A program made the translations under genes and the position numbers. The notes beneath the pieces are model-generated. The model saw only the letters and a list, made by a program, of their open reading frames with translations. It had not been told where the DNA came from and did no database searches. This document shows positions 16,027-22,850 of a stretch of 64,000 bases of DNA, piece after piece (positions within the stretch are counted from its first letter, which is position 1; every line of letters starts with the position of its first letter). The stretch spans positions 1-64,000 of IMG/VR virus record IMGVR_UViG_3300020153_000001; one strand, given 5' to 3'. The stretch comes from a virus.

Positions 16027-16406
16027 TCAGATCGTAGGAGCTTGCTGAACCAAAACACTCGATCTGCACAACGGACTCAGAGCAATACTGCTGATATCGC
16101 CTGTTTCGAGCTGGCTGTTGGGTATTAAAGACCAGTTATTACCTATCACACTACAGACGGCTACTCCATCAGACAAAAGCACCACATCTTTTGCATTATA
16201 TATGGTACATACACTGTTATTCTGCGCCCGCTCTTTATAAATCCCATCTTGTCATCAAACAGTTGATAGATATGAATGATTTTGCGACCGCATAATTCGT
16301 ACAGACTATGATCTACCACGTCAAATAAATATATATGCCCGTCGTAGCCTTCTATGACTTCACCGACAAAGCTGAATACTTCGTGGTCGCGGCATGCTAG
16401 ACCCAT
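16027..16406 (-). pseudogene. Deleted and frameshifted beta-propeller paralogue
   Basis: The first 63 or so codons (16406 to about 16217) give a normal family N-terminus, with SFVGEVIEGYDGHIYLFD and IYQLFDDKMG, like the gene at 16417-17367. From about 16216 the homology continues in another frame: VCTIYNAKDVVLLSDGVAV and IPNSQLE, then SPLCRSSVLVQQAPTI and a TGA at 16027, matching the end of that same paralogue (ICTIYNAQNAVLLSDRLAV, IPYSQLD). About 200 central residues are missing. In frame, the ORF yields only an 81-residue product ending at 16161. The start retains a good AGGAGAG site. Confidence 0.85.
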
Positions 16407-16416
16407 AACAGCTCTC

Positions 16417-17367
16417 CTATAACAGCAATGGCGCCTCGCTGATCAAGACCGCGGATCGACGCAAAGGACTGATAACAATATGATTAGCAGGCTCGGCGTC
16501 AAGTTGACTATATGGTATGATAAACCAGCTGTTGCCTGTCGCCGCAAGCACAGCTAGCCTATCAGATAGTAGTACAGCATTCTGTGCGTTATATATAGTA
16601 CAGATATTACCATCCTTCGTGTTGATGTATACTAAGCACGACAGCGTCACGTGTTTAATAGCATGTCTAACGAGAGCTTTAGCAATCACTCTATCTCGCC
16701 GACTAGCTATATTCCACGGCCGAAATCGGCTATCTCTAAGGACGATCTGATCGTTTTTGATTATCGTTATACCGTGGCAGCTAGATATGACTGTATCGGC
16801 CGACACAGGATAAACATAATCAAAACTCGACACGCTTACAGGCGATTTGATTTCGGAGACGAGAGCGCCGCTGACTAAGTCATATATCTTGATTAGTTTA
16901 TCGCCATTTAACGCGCCTACTAGCAGCCTATCAACGTTTACTGAATCGTTCTGTACTCGTACATCCAACCGTTGCTGTCTGGCAGGCCTACGACTATGGT
17001 CGACGCAAATAACGTAAGAACGACCATGGTCTGTCAAAACAGCCACAGTTCGTTCAGCGTTGTAGCCCATAAAGATATGTCCTGGCAGATATACCAGCCG
17101 CTTAGAAAACGCCGGTACTGTGCACACTCGCCACACATAGCGACTGGCAAACCTGCGCCTAGCTATATAACCATACCCGGCTTTAAAGCCCTCTAAGCTT
17201 TCGCTTTGTTGTTCATTAAATAGTTGCCCAATCAAAGTAGTGCTACGCCCGTCGAGCTCAAATATGTAACTGTATAGGTAATCGTAAAGGTATATATGTC
17301 CGTTGCTGCCTTCCACAATACTTCCAGCAAAACTAACGACCTCGTAGTCGTAACGTGTAATATTCAC
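16417..17367 (-). CDS. Beta-propeller-like protein (cluster member 4)
   Basis: 316 residues starting at a GTG (MNITRYDYEVVSFAGSIVEG). This start follows AGGAGGAG and aligns with the N-termini of 17378-18322 and the pseudogene; the longer frame to 17403 does not. The chain has regular beta blades with hydrophobic-aromatic strands, such as HIYLYDYLYSYIFELDG. It ends with the ISPLRRSAVLISEAP motif shared with the pseudogene remnant. Role unknown. Confidence 0.7.
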   Translation of the reverse strand: MNITRYDYEVVSFAGSIVEGSNGHIYLYDYLYSYIFELDGRSTTLIGQLFNEQQSESLEGFKAGYGYIARRRFASRYVWRVCTVPAFSKRLVYLPGHIFMGYNAERTVAVLTDHGRSYVICVDHSRRPARQQRLDVRVQNDSVNVDRLLVGALNGDKLIKIYDLVSGALVSEIKSPVSVSSFDYVYPVSADTVISSCHGITIIKNDQIVLRDSRFRPWNIASRRDRVIAKALVRHAIKHVTLSCLVYINTKDGNICTIYNAQNAVLLSDRLAVLAATGNSWFIIPYSQLDAEPANHIVISPLRRSAVLISEAPLLL

Positions 17368-17377
17368 CTTACTCCTC

Positions 17378-18322
17378 CTATATCGTATAAGACTGAGCGA
17401 CAATTACCGATGAACAGTTAGCCGGAGAGAATTCAATATAGCTGGCACGGTCTAATAGAGATCCGTCATCGTCGATGATACACCATGCTTTCGTCGATGC
17501 TAGCTGAACCGCCAATCCCCTTTTAACAGCGACAGCGTATCTTGCGCCGTCGATACAACAATACATGTTGCGACTGATATCCCCATAGATACACCGACGA
17601 TAGTACTTAAAATCGACAATCTTCGCTATATTTATGACAACGCGACCATCGACGTTGCTTAGGCTGGTTATATTAAAGCCAAACATACTAAAAATGATCT
17701 TGTCCGGCGAAAGAATGGTCGTACCGTAACGATTGTTACCATAGGCTCCGTACGCTATAACCACCGTTTCGGACAAAGGATACAAAAATCCGACGAACGA
17801 AATACCTAACCTCGATGGGTTGATTATTGTTATTCTGTTATTGACAATGTCGCTGATTTTAATCTTGTCGTTTGCGTAAGAGGCCGCAAGCATACGCGAA
17901 TCATTAATAGCGCCTAATCCGGCTATAAAACCAAGGTGGCGTATGTTTCGCCGCTTGCGCGTGCAGTCGAACAGCATAAGGTTGGACGATCCAGTGTCAT
18001 AAAGTATGGCTATTTTGCTATCAGAGTTGTAGCCGTACACTACCGCGTGCGGGACGCGTATATGAAAACATTCCATCGAAGGAATAGAATAGATCTTCCA
18101 GACGTGTCTATCGTGGTTGCTTAATAGAACAACATAACCGCGTCCTGACTTATAATATGCATAACCGCGCTCGACGCTATCGACGTAACACAGGCGGCAA
18201 TGTTCTCCTATCTTATATATAGCCCCATTCGACACATCGAGCGCGTAAAGCTCATCGTCTGTACCCTCGACGATAACGCCAGCGAAAGCGGGGCACATAT
18301 ATTGGTCGTGACGTAACGTCAT
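17378..18322 (-). CDS. Beta-propeller-like protein (cluster member 5)
   Basis: 314 residues, all-beta, beginning MTLRHDQYMCPAFAGVIVEG and continuing with a YALD strand as in its neighbours. The central part has an SNLMLFDCTRKRRN strand and the C-terminal part YIEFSPANCSSVIVAQS aligns with the ISPLRRSAVLIS end of 16417-17367. An AGGAG lies ten bases before the ATG and the start overlaps the stop of 18319-19356 by four bases (ATGA). No enzyme residues identified. Confidence 0.7.
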   Translation of the reverse strand: MTLRHDQYMCPAFAGVIVEGTDDELYALDVSNGAIYKIGEHCRLCYVDSVERGYAYYKSGRGYVVLLSNHDRHVWKIYSIPSMECFHIRVPHAVVYGYNSDSKIAILYDTGSSNLMLFDCTRKRRNIRHLGFIAGLGAINDSRMLAASYANDKIKISDIVNNRITIINPSRLGISFVGFLYPLSETVVIAYGAYGNNRYGTTILSPDKIIFSMFGFNITSLSNVDGRVVINIAKIVDFKYYRRCIYGDISRNMYCCIDGARYAVAVKRGLAVQLASTKAWCIIDDDGSLLDRASYIEFSPANCSSVIVAQSYTI

Positions 18323-19356
18323 AGCTTTAGTGCTCCTATGTTATTCCTATTCGACGATACCTCGTTGTCATTAAGATAAACAACATCTACAGTACTAACG
18401 TTGGCAAACAAACATAGGCCGCCTGTCCTAAACTGCCCCCACTTAACAGCAGGAATATCGTCTAGACGAAAGATGTGCGCCGTTTGTTGTGAGTGTAACG
18501 GATCCCAGCACGCATCGTCCGCCACTACGGCAATATAACCATCATTCGTCACAGCAGCAGACCTGGCTGGTACGATAATTGATCTGGAATCTTTAATGTT
18601 GTTTACCACAAAACACTCGGTTGGCGTGCGGTGTTCGATAATAATATAATCGCCGACGCATAAAACATTTCCTGCGTTGTTATAAAGAATATCATCAAAT
18701 ACCGTGTTTCCGTCCAAATCGAGAACAGTCAGCCGACTAGCCGTTTCGCTACCGGCACTTATGAGACGGTAATCGATAAGATATCGACCGTCCTGAGATA
18801 CAGTGTGATTATCCACGACATTGCAAAGCTTTCCAGCCCTAATGTCAAAGATCAGGACCGTTTTCTTGCGCAATTGATAGTAGGTCAACGCGGCCTTATC
18901 GTTGTATATTGCTGTAAGCTGAGCATTGTTAACGTTGCATCCGATGTTGGCGGCTATGCTGTCCGGAACTGGAATCTCCGCAATTTCGACCCAATCAAAA
19001 TTGATAACTGACACGCGGTCTTTATACAAGGCTGCGATGTAAGACTTTCCGATAGCCGCGTCTATGCATCTGAGCCCGATACTATCAAACGAGACATAAC
19101 GTGACACGCGTACTTGCGACGGCGACTTATTGACACAAATAATACGACCGTCGCGCGATACAAACAACTTATTTGATGTAATGTCGTCTTTCACCTTGTT
19201 TAACGACGGAATATAAACAATATAGTCGTCAGAAGAATAAGAATGACGATATTTATCGAATAACGTCGGTGTCTCAATGCGAAAAGCGTCGCCCAAGCTA
19301 GTAATGTTAGATCTATAATTGACTGGAATCGAAACGGTCTGGATCGCCGTGATCAT
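18319..19356 (-). CDS. Beta-propeller-like protein (cluster member 6, operon head)
   Basis: 345 residues, mostly beta strands with blade-like repeats (LFVSRDGRIICVNKSP, LTVLDLDGNTVFDD, AAVTNDGYIAVVADD). It is more diverged than the 16417 and 17378 pair. ATG at 19356 has AAGGAG ten bases upstream. As the first gene after the terminator at 19415-19438, it should be the head of a transcript that runs through the propeller genes into mre11 and rad50. I do not see a convincing promoter in the 58 bases available. Confidence 0.7.
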   Translation of the reverse strand: MITAIQTVSIPVNYRSNITSLGDAFRIETPTLFDKYRHSYSSDDYIVYIPSLNKVKDDITSNKLFVSRDGRIICVNKSPSQVRVSRYVSFDSIGLRCIDAAIGKSYIAALYKDRVSVINFDWVEIAEIPVPDSIAANIGCNVNNAQLTAIYNDKAALTYYQLRKKTVLIFDIRAGKLCNVVDNHTVSQDGRYLIDYRLISAGSETASRLTVLDLDGNTVFDDILYNNAGNVLCVGDYIIIEHRTPTECFVVNNIKDSRSIIVPARSAAVTNDGYIAVVADDACWDPLHSQQTAHIFRLDDIPAVKWGQFRTGGLCLFANVSTVDVVYLNDNEVSSNRNNIGALKL

Positions 19357-19412
19357 TAAAAGGCTCCTTCTAAAAATAGAACACTAAACCGACAAGTTAG
19401 GGCATAGCTAAA

Positions 19413-19438
19413 ATAAAAAAGGGACGGCGAACCGTCCC
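19413..19438 (-). terminator. Rho-independent terminator ending the tail-gene transcript
   Basis: Minus-strand hairpin GGGACGG-TTCG-CCGTCCC (19421-19438) with an ideal UUCG loop, then six T and ATTTT. Confidence 0.9.
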
Positions 19439-19451
19439 ATATTTAAATGCC

Positions 19452-19483
19452 GCTAATTTTTGACTCCGGAGTCAAAAATTAGC
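19452..19483. repeat. Genome-wide palindrome, copy 6, extended to 32 bp
   Basis: The core TTTTGACTCCGGAGTCAAAA (19458-19477) is extended symmetrically by GCTAAT and ATTAGC into a perfect 32-bp palindrome. Its right arm contains the TAA stop of the gene at 19479-19889. A terminator lies 14 bases downstream on the minus strand. Confidence 0.95.
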
Positions 19484-19889
19484 CGTTATCGGCGTATTTG
19501 CCCATAATATTTATAATCCTGTCAAAGTCCGGCAATACTTTGCCGCCAGACTGCTGGAATTTGACGCGCTCTTCTCGTATAGCAGCCGATAATTCAGGCC
19601 ATTGTAAGCTTTCTTCCTCTGCTTCGTGCAGATGGCCTATTATTCTAACCCTATACGGATACCCCTGTTGAAGCTCGGTAGATAGCACTATAGCAGCGCC
19701 TATGTGCTTCTCGACACATTGAATACAGCTTTTGCGATTATTTCCCATATCCATAGGCCTGACGACCTCCTCTGGTTTTACTCTGTCTTTTAGTGGACCA
19801 GCAGGCCGAGCGTTATTTGTACTACCATCAGCCGCGACAGTAGCGACGCTGGTCCTTTCAATCTTCTTTTTTCCGCAACCGCAACCCAT
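19479..19889 (-). CDS. Conserved small cysteine-rich phage protein
   Basis: 136 residues. It begins MGCGCGKKK and has a second part of the form CIQCVEKHIGAA, then GYPYRVRIIGHLHEAEEE. I recall this CxxCxxKHxxxA...GYP...IGHLxEAxxE pattern from hypothetical proteins near phage tail genes; the helical domain with a CxxC may bind zinc. Function unknown. It is the last gene of the tail cluster and starts three bases after the previous stop, without a clear ribosome site, so it depends on coupled translation. Confidence 0.75.
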   Translation of the reverse strand: MGCGCGKKKIERTSVATVAADGSTNNARPAGPLKDRVKPEEVVRPMDMGNNRKSCIQCVEKHIGAAIVLSTELQQGYPYRVRIIGHLHEAEEESLQWPELSAAIREERVKFQQSGGKVLPDFDRIINIMGKYADNG

Positions 19890-19891
19890 TT

Positions 19892-21394
19892 TTAGTTTAT
19901 TATCGATGTCCCATTAAAGTATGTCCCATATAGCGGACTATAGGCAGGACAAAGATCATTATCTAAAGAGTTCCTGCAGTGTGTCAGCGAATACGCTATC
20001 TGAGCCTGACAGTTTTCGGAGTCTACAGATATTTTAACGCTATCAACACAACCATACCAGCTATACGTGCCGAACTGAGGACCGGAGAACGATATGATAC
20101 TGCCCGGGGACGCTACAAGAACGGCTGGCGTGGGGGCGCACACAACTATTGCTTCTCTCGTCTCCAACAGTTCGCGCATCATCATCGATCCAGCAACGTA
20201 GTTAGCAAGTAACATCGGATCAACGCCCTTATTGGCAGAAATAGGCGGCGCACCGCGGAGATCGTCTATGCTTAATATCTTGCCTGTATAAGTAACTGGC
20301 GGCGCTAGCGTTAATATATAGTCCAATATCGGCGGAGCGCGACGTAGCGTTACTGTACCAACAACGCCAGTGTTAATAGCTGCCAATATAGGTGTAGCAG
20401 AGAGGTCGCCCGGTCCTAGACCATAAATGCTCTGCACTTGGCCGTATATACCATAAAGCATTATAGGTTTCTGTAACGTTCTAGCACCAACAGACGCAAT
20501 CTGATTGCTTCTCGATATAACCAGAGCAGGATAAGGACACGTTGGAGTTGATGGTACTATAAAGGCCGAGTTGACACAAGGAATAATGTCCAACATAAAG
20601 TACGGACAAAAAGCCTCTACTAGACGGCGCCACAGCGTCGTTCCCCAGATTTCTTCGGGATTCTTCGGCAAATCTAACAGCAACGACGCAATTACATTAG
20701 GAAGTTCTGGTATTGCTGCCCCGATAAGCCCAAGTGGAAGACCACTAGAATAAATCCTTCTTAGAGCATCAGATACATCAGGTATAGGCGGCAGTGTCGG
20801 CAGACCGATATCCGCAAGAAAGTTGGTATTTAGTACTGTTAGTAAAAACGGTTTAACCCTGTCTTCCCACAGATCACCCCCACCCCCAAACAGATGGGTC
20901 ATTGCGCTAAAAAGATGCCCGCCTAGAGGTAGGCCGCCGGCGGGTAGGGCGAAGTTAGCCGGATGACCTGTCAAACATACTGGATTTGATGGTGCGCTAT
21001 ATGCCGAATGCGGCGCGGAGTAGTTCAGCCAGTCTAGCCAATGATTGACATACACCTCATATTGCAAACTGCCGCCAGTTTCCGTCTTGGTCAGATTGAC
21101 AACGGGACCGGAAATTAACGTAGTTCCGTTTAACGTTACGGTCGCGATAAGTACTGTGTTTAGACCGGGAACTACGTAGTGAATTCCGCTCAGATCCTGC
21201 ACTCTTCCAGCGCAATGCCTCGATAAGAACCTTTCAAATTCGTACCCACCAGCAACAAGAAGCGCTGCATTAGGTATTTGGTTCTTCGCGTACGTGCAGT
21301 CAATTTTCACTACGGGTACTATTGCAGACGTTAGTGTCCGTCTACTAAATATCGTGCAGTAGGCGCGAAATTCCGTAAACCGCAGTTCTGCCAT
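19892..21394 (-). CDS. Probable tail or baseplate structural protein, 500 aa
   Basis: Starts at MAELRFTEFR, which overlaps the previous gene's end; the frame continues to 21511 but that part is the shadow of the upstream gene. It has a beta-rich N-terminal domain (VVKIDCTYA, TVLIATVTLNGTTL), a glycine/proline-rich middle with loops LPAGGLPLGGHL, and a beta-rich C-terminus with several Cys. No receptor-binding repeats are seen. Place in the tail cluster and composition suggest a baseplate or fibre-type virion protein; this is inference. Confidence 0.65.
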   Translation of the reverse strand: MAELRFTEFRAYCTIFSRRTLTSAIVPVVKIDCTYAKNQIPNAALLVAGGYEFERFLSRHCAGRVQDLSGIHYVVPGLNTVLIATVTLNGTTLISGPVVNLTKTETGGSLQYEVYVNHWLDWLNYSAPHSAYSAPSNPVCLTGHPANFALPAGGLPLGGHLFSAMTHLFGGGGDLWEDRVKPFLLTVLNTNFLADIGLPTLPPIPDVSDALRRIYSSGLPLGLIGAAIPELPNVIASLLLDLPKNPEEIWGTTLWRRLVEAFCPYFMLDIIPCVNSAFIVPSTPTCPYPALVISRSNQIASVGARTLQKPIMLYGIYGQVQSIYGLGPGDLSATPILAAINTGVVGTVTLRRAPPILDYILTLAPPVTYTGKILSIDDLRGAPPISANKGVDPMLLANYVAGSMMMRELLETREAIVVCAPTPAVLVASPGSIISFSGPQFGTYSWYGCVDSVKISVDSENCQAQIAYSLTHCRNSLDNDLCPAYSPLYGTYFNGTSIIN

Positions 21395-21399
21395 ATCTG

Positions 21400-21807
21400 C
21401 TAGCCATAGACGCCAACAAGCCGTAGTCCAAACGACGACACGGGCCCGCCAATATAGCTTTCGACAACCTCTACACACTTTCCATGAAATCCGCCAACGT
21501 ATATTCTGCAACTACCGAGCATACGAAGTATAGAGCCGGCGGGTATCAGCGGGTTCGGGTTAGATTCCGTCGGGCATTGTCCGTACAAAACGCCTTGGAT
21601 ATCCACTACACACGCTCTTTCTACAAACCCAGCATAATATATCGCATTGCCGAGAGAGTGCAATACCTGATAGCCTGCCTTTCTATTGACTGTAACCCTG
21701 TTGACAGCGCCGCCCGAGACAGATAGCCCTATCGTAAGGGACAACGGTACAGCGTTGTCCACAAACGCTACGGCGCGATTCTTTACAGGAAGTATGGCTA
21801 CCGACAT
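21400..21807 (-). CDS. Probable baseplate or tail protein, 135 aa
   Basis: All-beta small protein (VAFVDNAVPLSLTIGLSVSGG, GSCRIYVGGFHGKCVEVV). No family identified. The ATG at 21807 lies just after the stop of the upstream gene and has no good ribosome site; it is embedded in the tail operon, so coupling is likely. The strand pattern resembles small tail-tip or baseplate components. Confidence 0.6.
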   Translation of the reverse strand: MSVAILPVKNRAVAFVDNAVPLSLTIGLSVSGGAVNRVTVNRKAGYQVLHSLGNAIYYAGFVERACVVDIQGVLYGQCPTESNPNPLIPAGSILRMLGSCRIYVGGFHGKCVEVVESYIGGPVSSFGLRLVGVYG

Positions 21808-21809
21808 AG

Positions 21810-22145
21810 CTATGGATGCAGATCAACGTTATCCCATGATGATGTCGGCGATAGAGGCGGAAGTATAGACATCGGGGCCGATTGAGGAATAAAAGAATCA
21901 GCACTAATAGGCACAAACGCCGGACTCTGTGGAACAACAGTGCTTGGATTAAACAACGACAAAGCCGGTGATTGTGATAGCTGACTGACAAGTCTGTTTA
22001 CGGTATCAAACATAGATGATATATCTTCCCTCGAACGATCAAATAGCGATGCTGCATCAAAACTATACGGCATACTAGGTCTAAACCCTGGCGGAGACAG
22101 GCCGGTAACTACACTAGCTGCTCTTATGTAATATGGGTTCATCAT
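21810..22145 (-). CDS. Small proline/serine-rich protein, 111 aa
   Basis: Begins MMNPYYIRAASV at 22145, preceded by AGGAAAAG. The N-terminal part has a short helix (SMFDTVNRLVSQLSQS); the second half is low-complexity Pro/Ser (VVPQSPAFVPISADSFIPQSAP). It overlaps the upstream gene by 32 bases. It may be a linker or tail-associated protein; I see no motif. Confidence 0.55.
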   Translation of the reverse strand: MMNPYYIRAASVVTGLSPPGFRPSMPYSFDAASLFDRSREDISSMFDTVNRLVSQLSQSPALSLFNPSTVVPQSPAFVPISADSFIPQSAPMSILPPLSPTSSWDNVDLHP

Positions 22146-22344
22146 TGGTGCTTTTCCTGTTAGCAAGGATAATGGCCGAAATATTGCTAAAATCGTACAA
22201 AAACGCAAACGCGTCCGCAGCAAACGTACTCTTCCCTTTGTCTAAGGCAGCCAAAATGCTCAATATAGTTGCCGTGGTAACAGCACGCTCGACTTCGCTA
22301 ATACTATAATACGCAATCCTAACACCGACTGGCATTCTATCCAT
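22114..22344 (-). CDS. Small helical protein, 76 aa
   Basis: A short protein with helices around SEVERAVTTATILSILAAL and a hydrophobic FAADAFAFLYDFSNISAIILA stretch. Function unknown. The start (ATG 22344, or the ATG three codons further) lies 12 bases after the previous stop with no clear ribosome site. It overlaps the following gene by 32 bases. The tight packing in a tail operon supports it being real. Confidence 0.5.
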   Translation of the reverse strand: MDRMPVGVRIAYYSISEVERAVTTATILSILAALDKGKSTFAADAFAFLYDFSNISAIILANRKSTNDEPILHKSS

Positions 22345-22355
22345 CGCAGCAAGAA

Positions 22356-22832
22356 CTACTGCTCTTGCTGCGATGTTTTTACGAAAAAATCCGGATCAGA
22401 TGCCCTATCTATTAGCTTATTTATTCTAGTCTTGAAATCGTCGTAGACACGCTCAATAGCCTCGTATACGCTTACCGTCGTGACAACGTTTTCTCTAAAC
22501 CACTTGACAAGCTGAACAACCACGTCTTGTGTTGTTCTGGAAAGTTCAGATATAGGCCGAAACGTGTGGGACTTGCTTTGCAAGTTGTTGTTGAACTGAG
22601 AAATTGAGGCAAATATTTCAGCCTGCTTTTTATCAATACCGCGCGAGTATTCCGCATCCTGGATGATTTGCTTGTCTTGTAGCGACAGTTCTCGAAAAAC
22701 TATCTCTATGTTGCCGAATAGTACGTACTTTGCCTCAAACGGCTTACCGGTTGCTAAACACTTTAAGTACTCTACAACATCAAGATCTTGGCTTGCGGAC
22801 TGTTGAAGCCGCTGAAGATCGCTTTCTGACAT
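22356..22832 (-). CDS. Possible tail assembly chaperone-like protein
   Basis: 158 residues, mixed N-terminus and helical C-terminus. The segment YLKCLATGKPFEAKYVLFGNIEIVFRELSLQDKQ has the layout of phage proteins related to tail assembly chaperones or T4-type baseplate components, which have a strand pair followed by a charged helix. The C-terminal half is helical and charged. ATG at 22832 follows GGAGTAGACC. It is just downstream of the spike gene. The assignment is weak. Confidence 0.5.
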   Translation of the reverse strand: MSESDLQRLQQSASQDLDVVEYLKCLATGKPFEAKYVLFGNIEIVFRELSLQDKQIIQDAEYSRGIDKKQAEIFASISQFNNNLQSKSHTFRPISELSRTTQDVVVQLVKWFRENVVTTVSVYEAIERVYDDFKTRINKLIDRASDPDFFVKTSQQEQ

Positions 22833-22850
22833 GGTCTACTCCTCCCCTTC

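Noticed and set aside
21683-21991. Minus-strand frame of 102 codons
   Set aside because: It overlaps two better supported genes (21400-21807 and 21810-22145) in another frame and is rich in Arg and Cys, as shadow frames often are.
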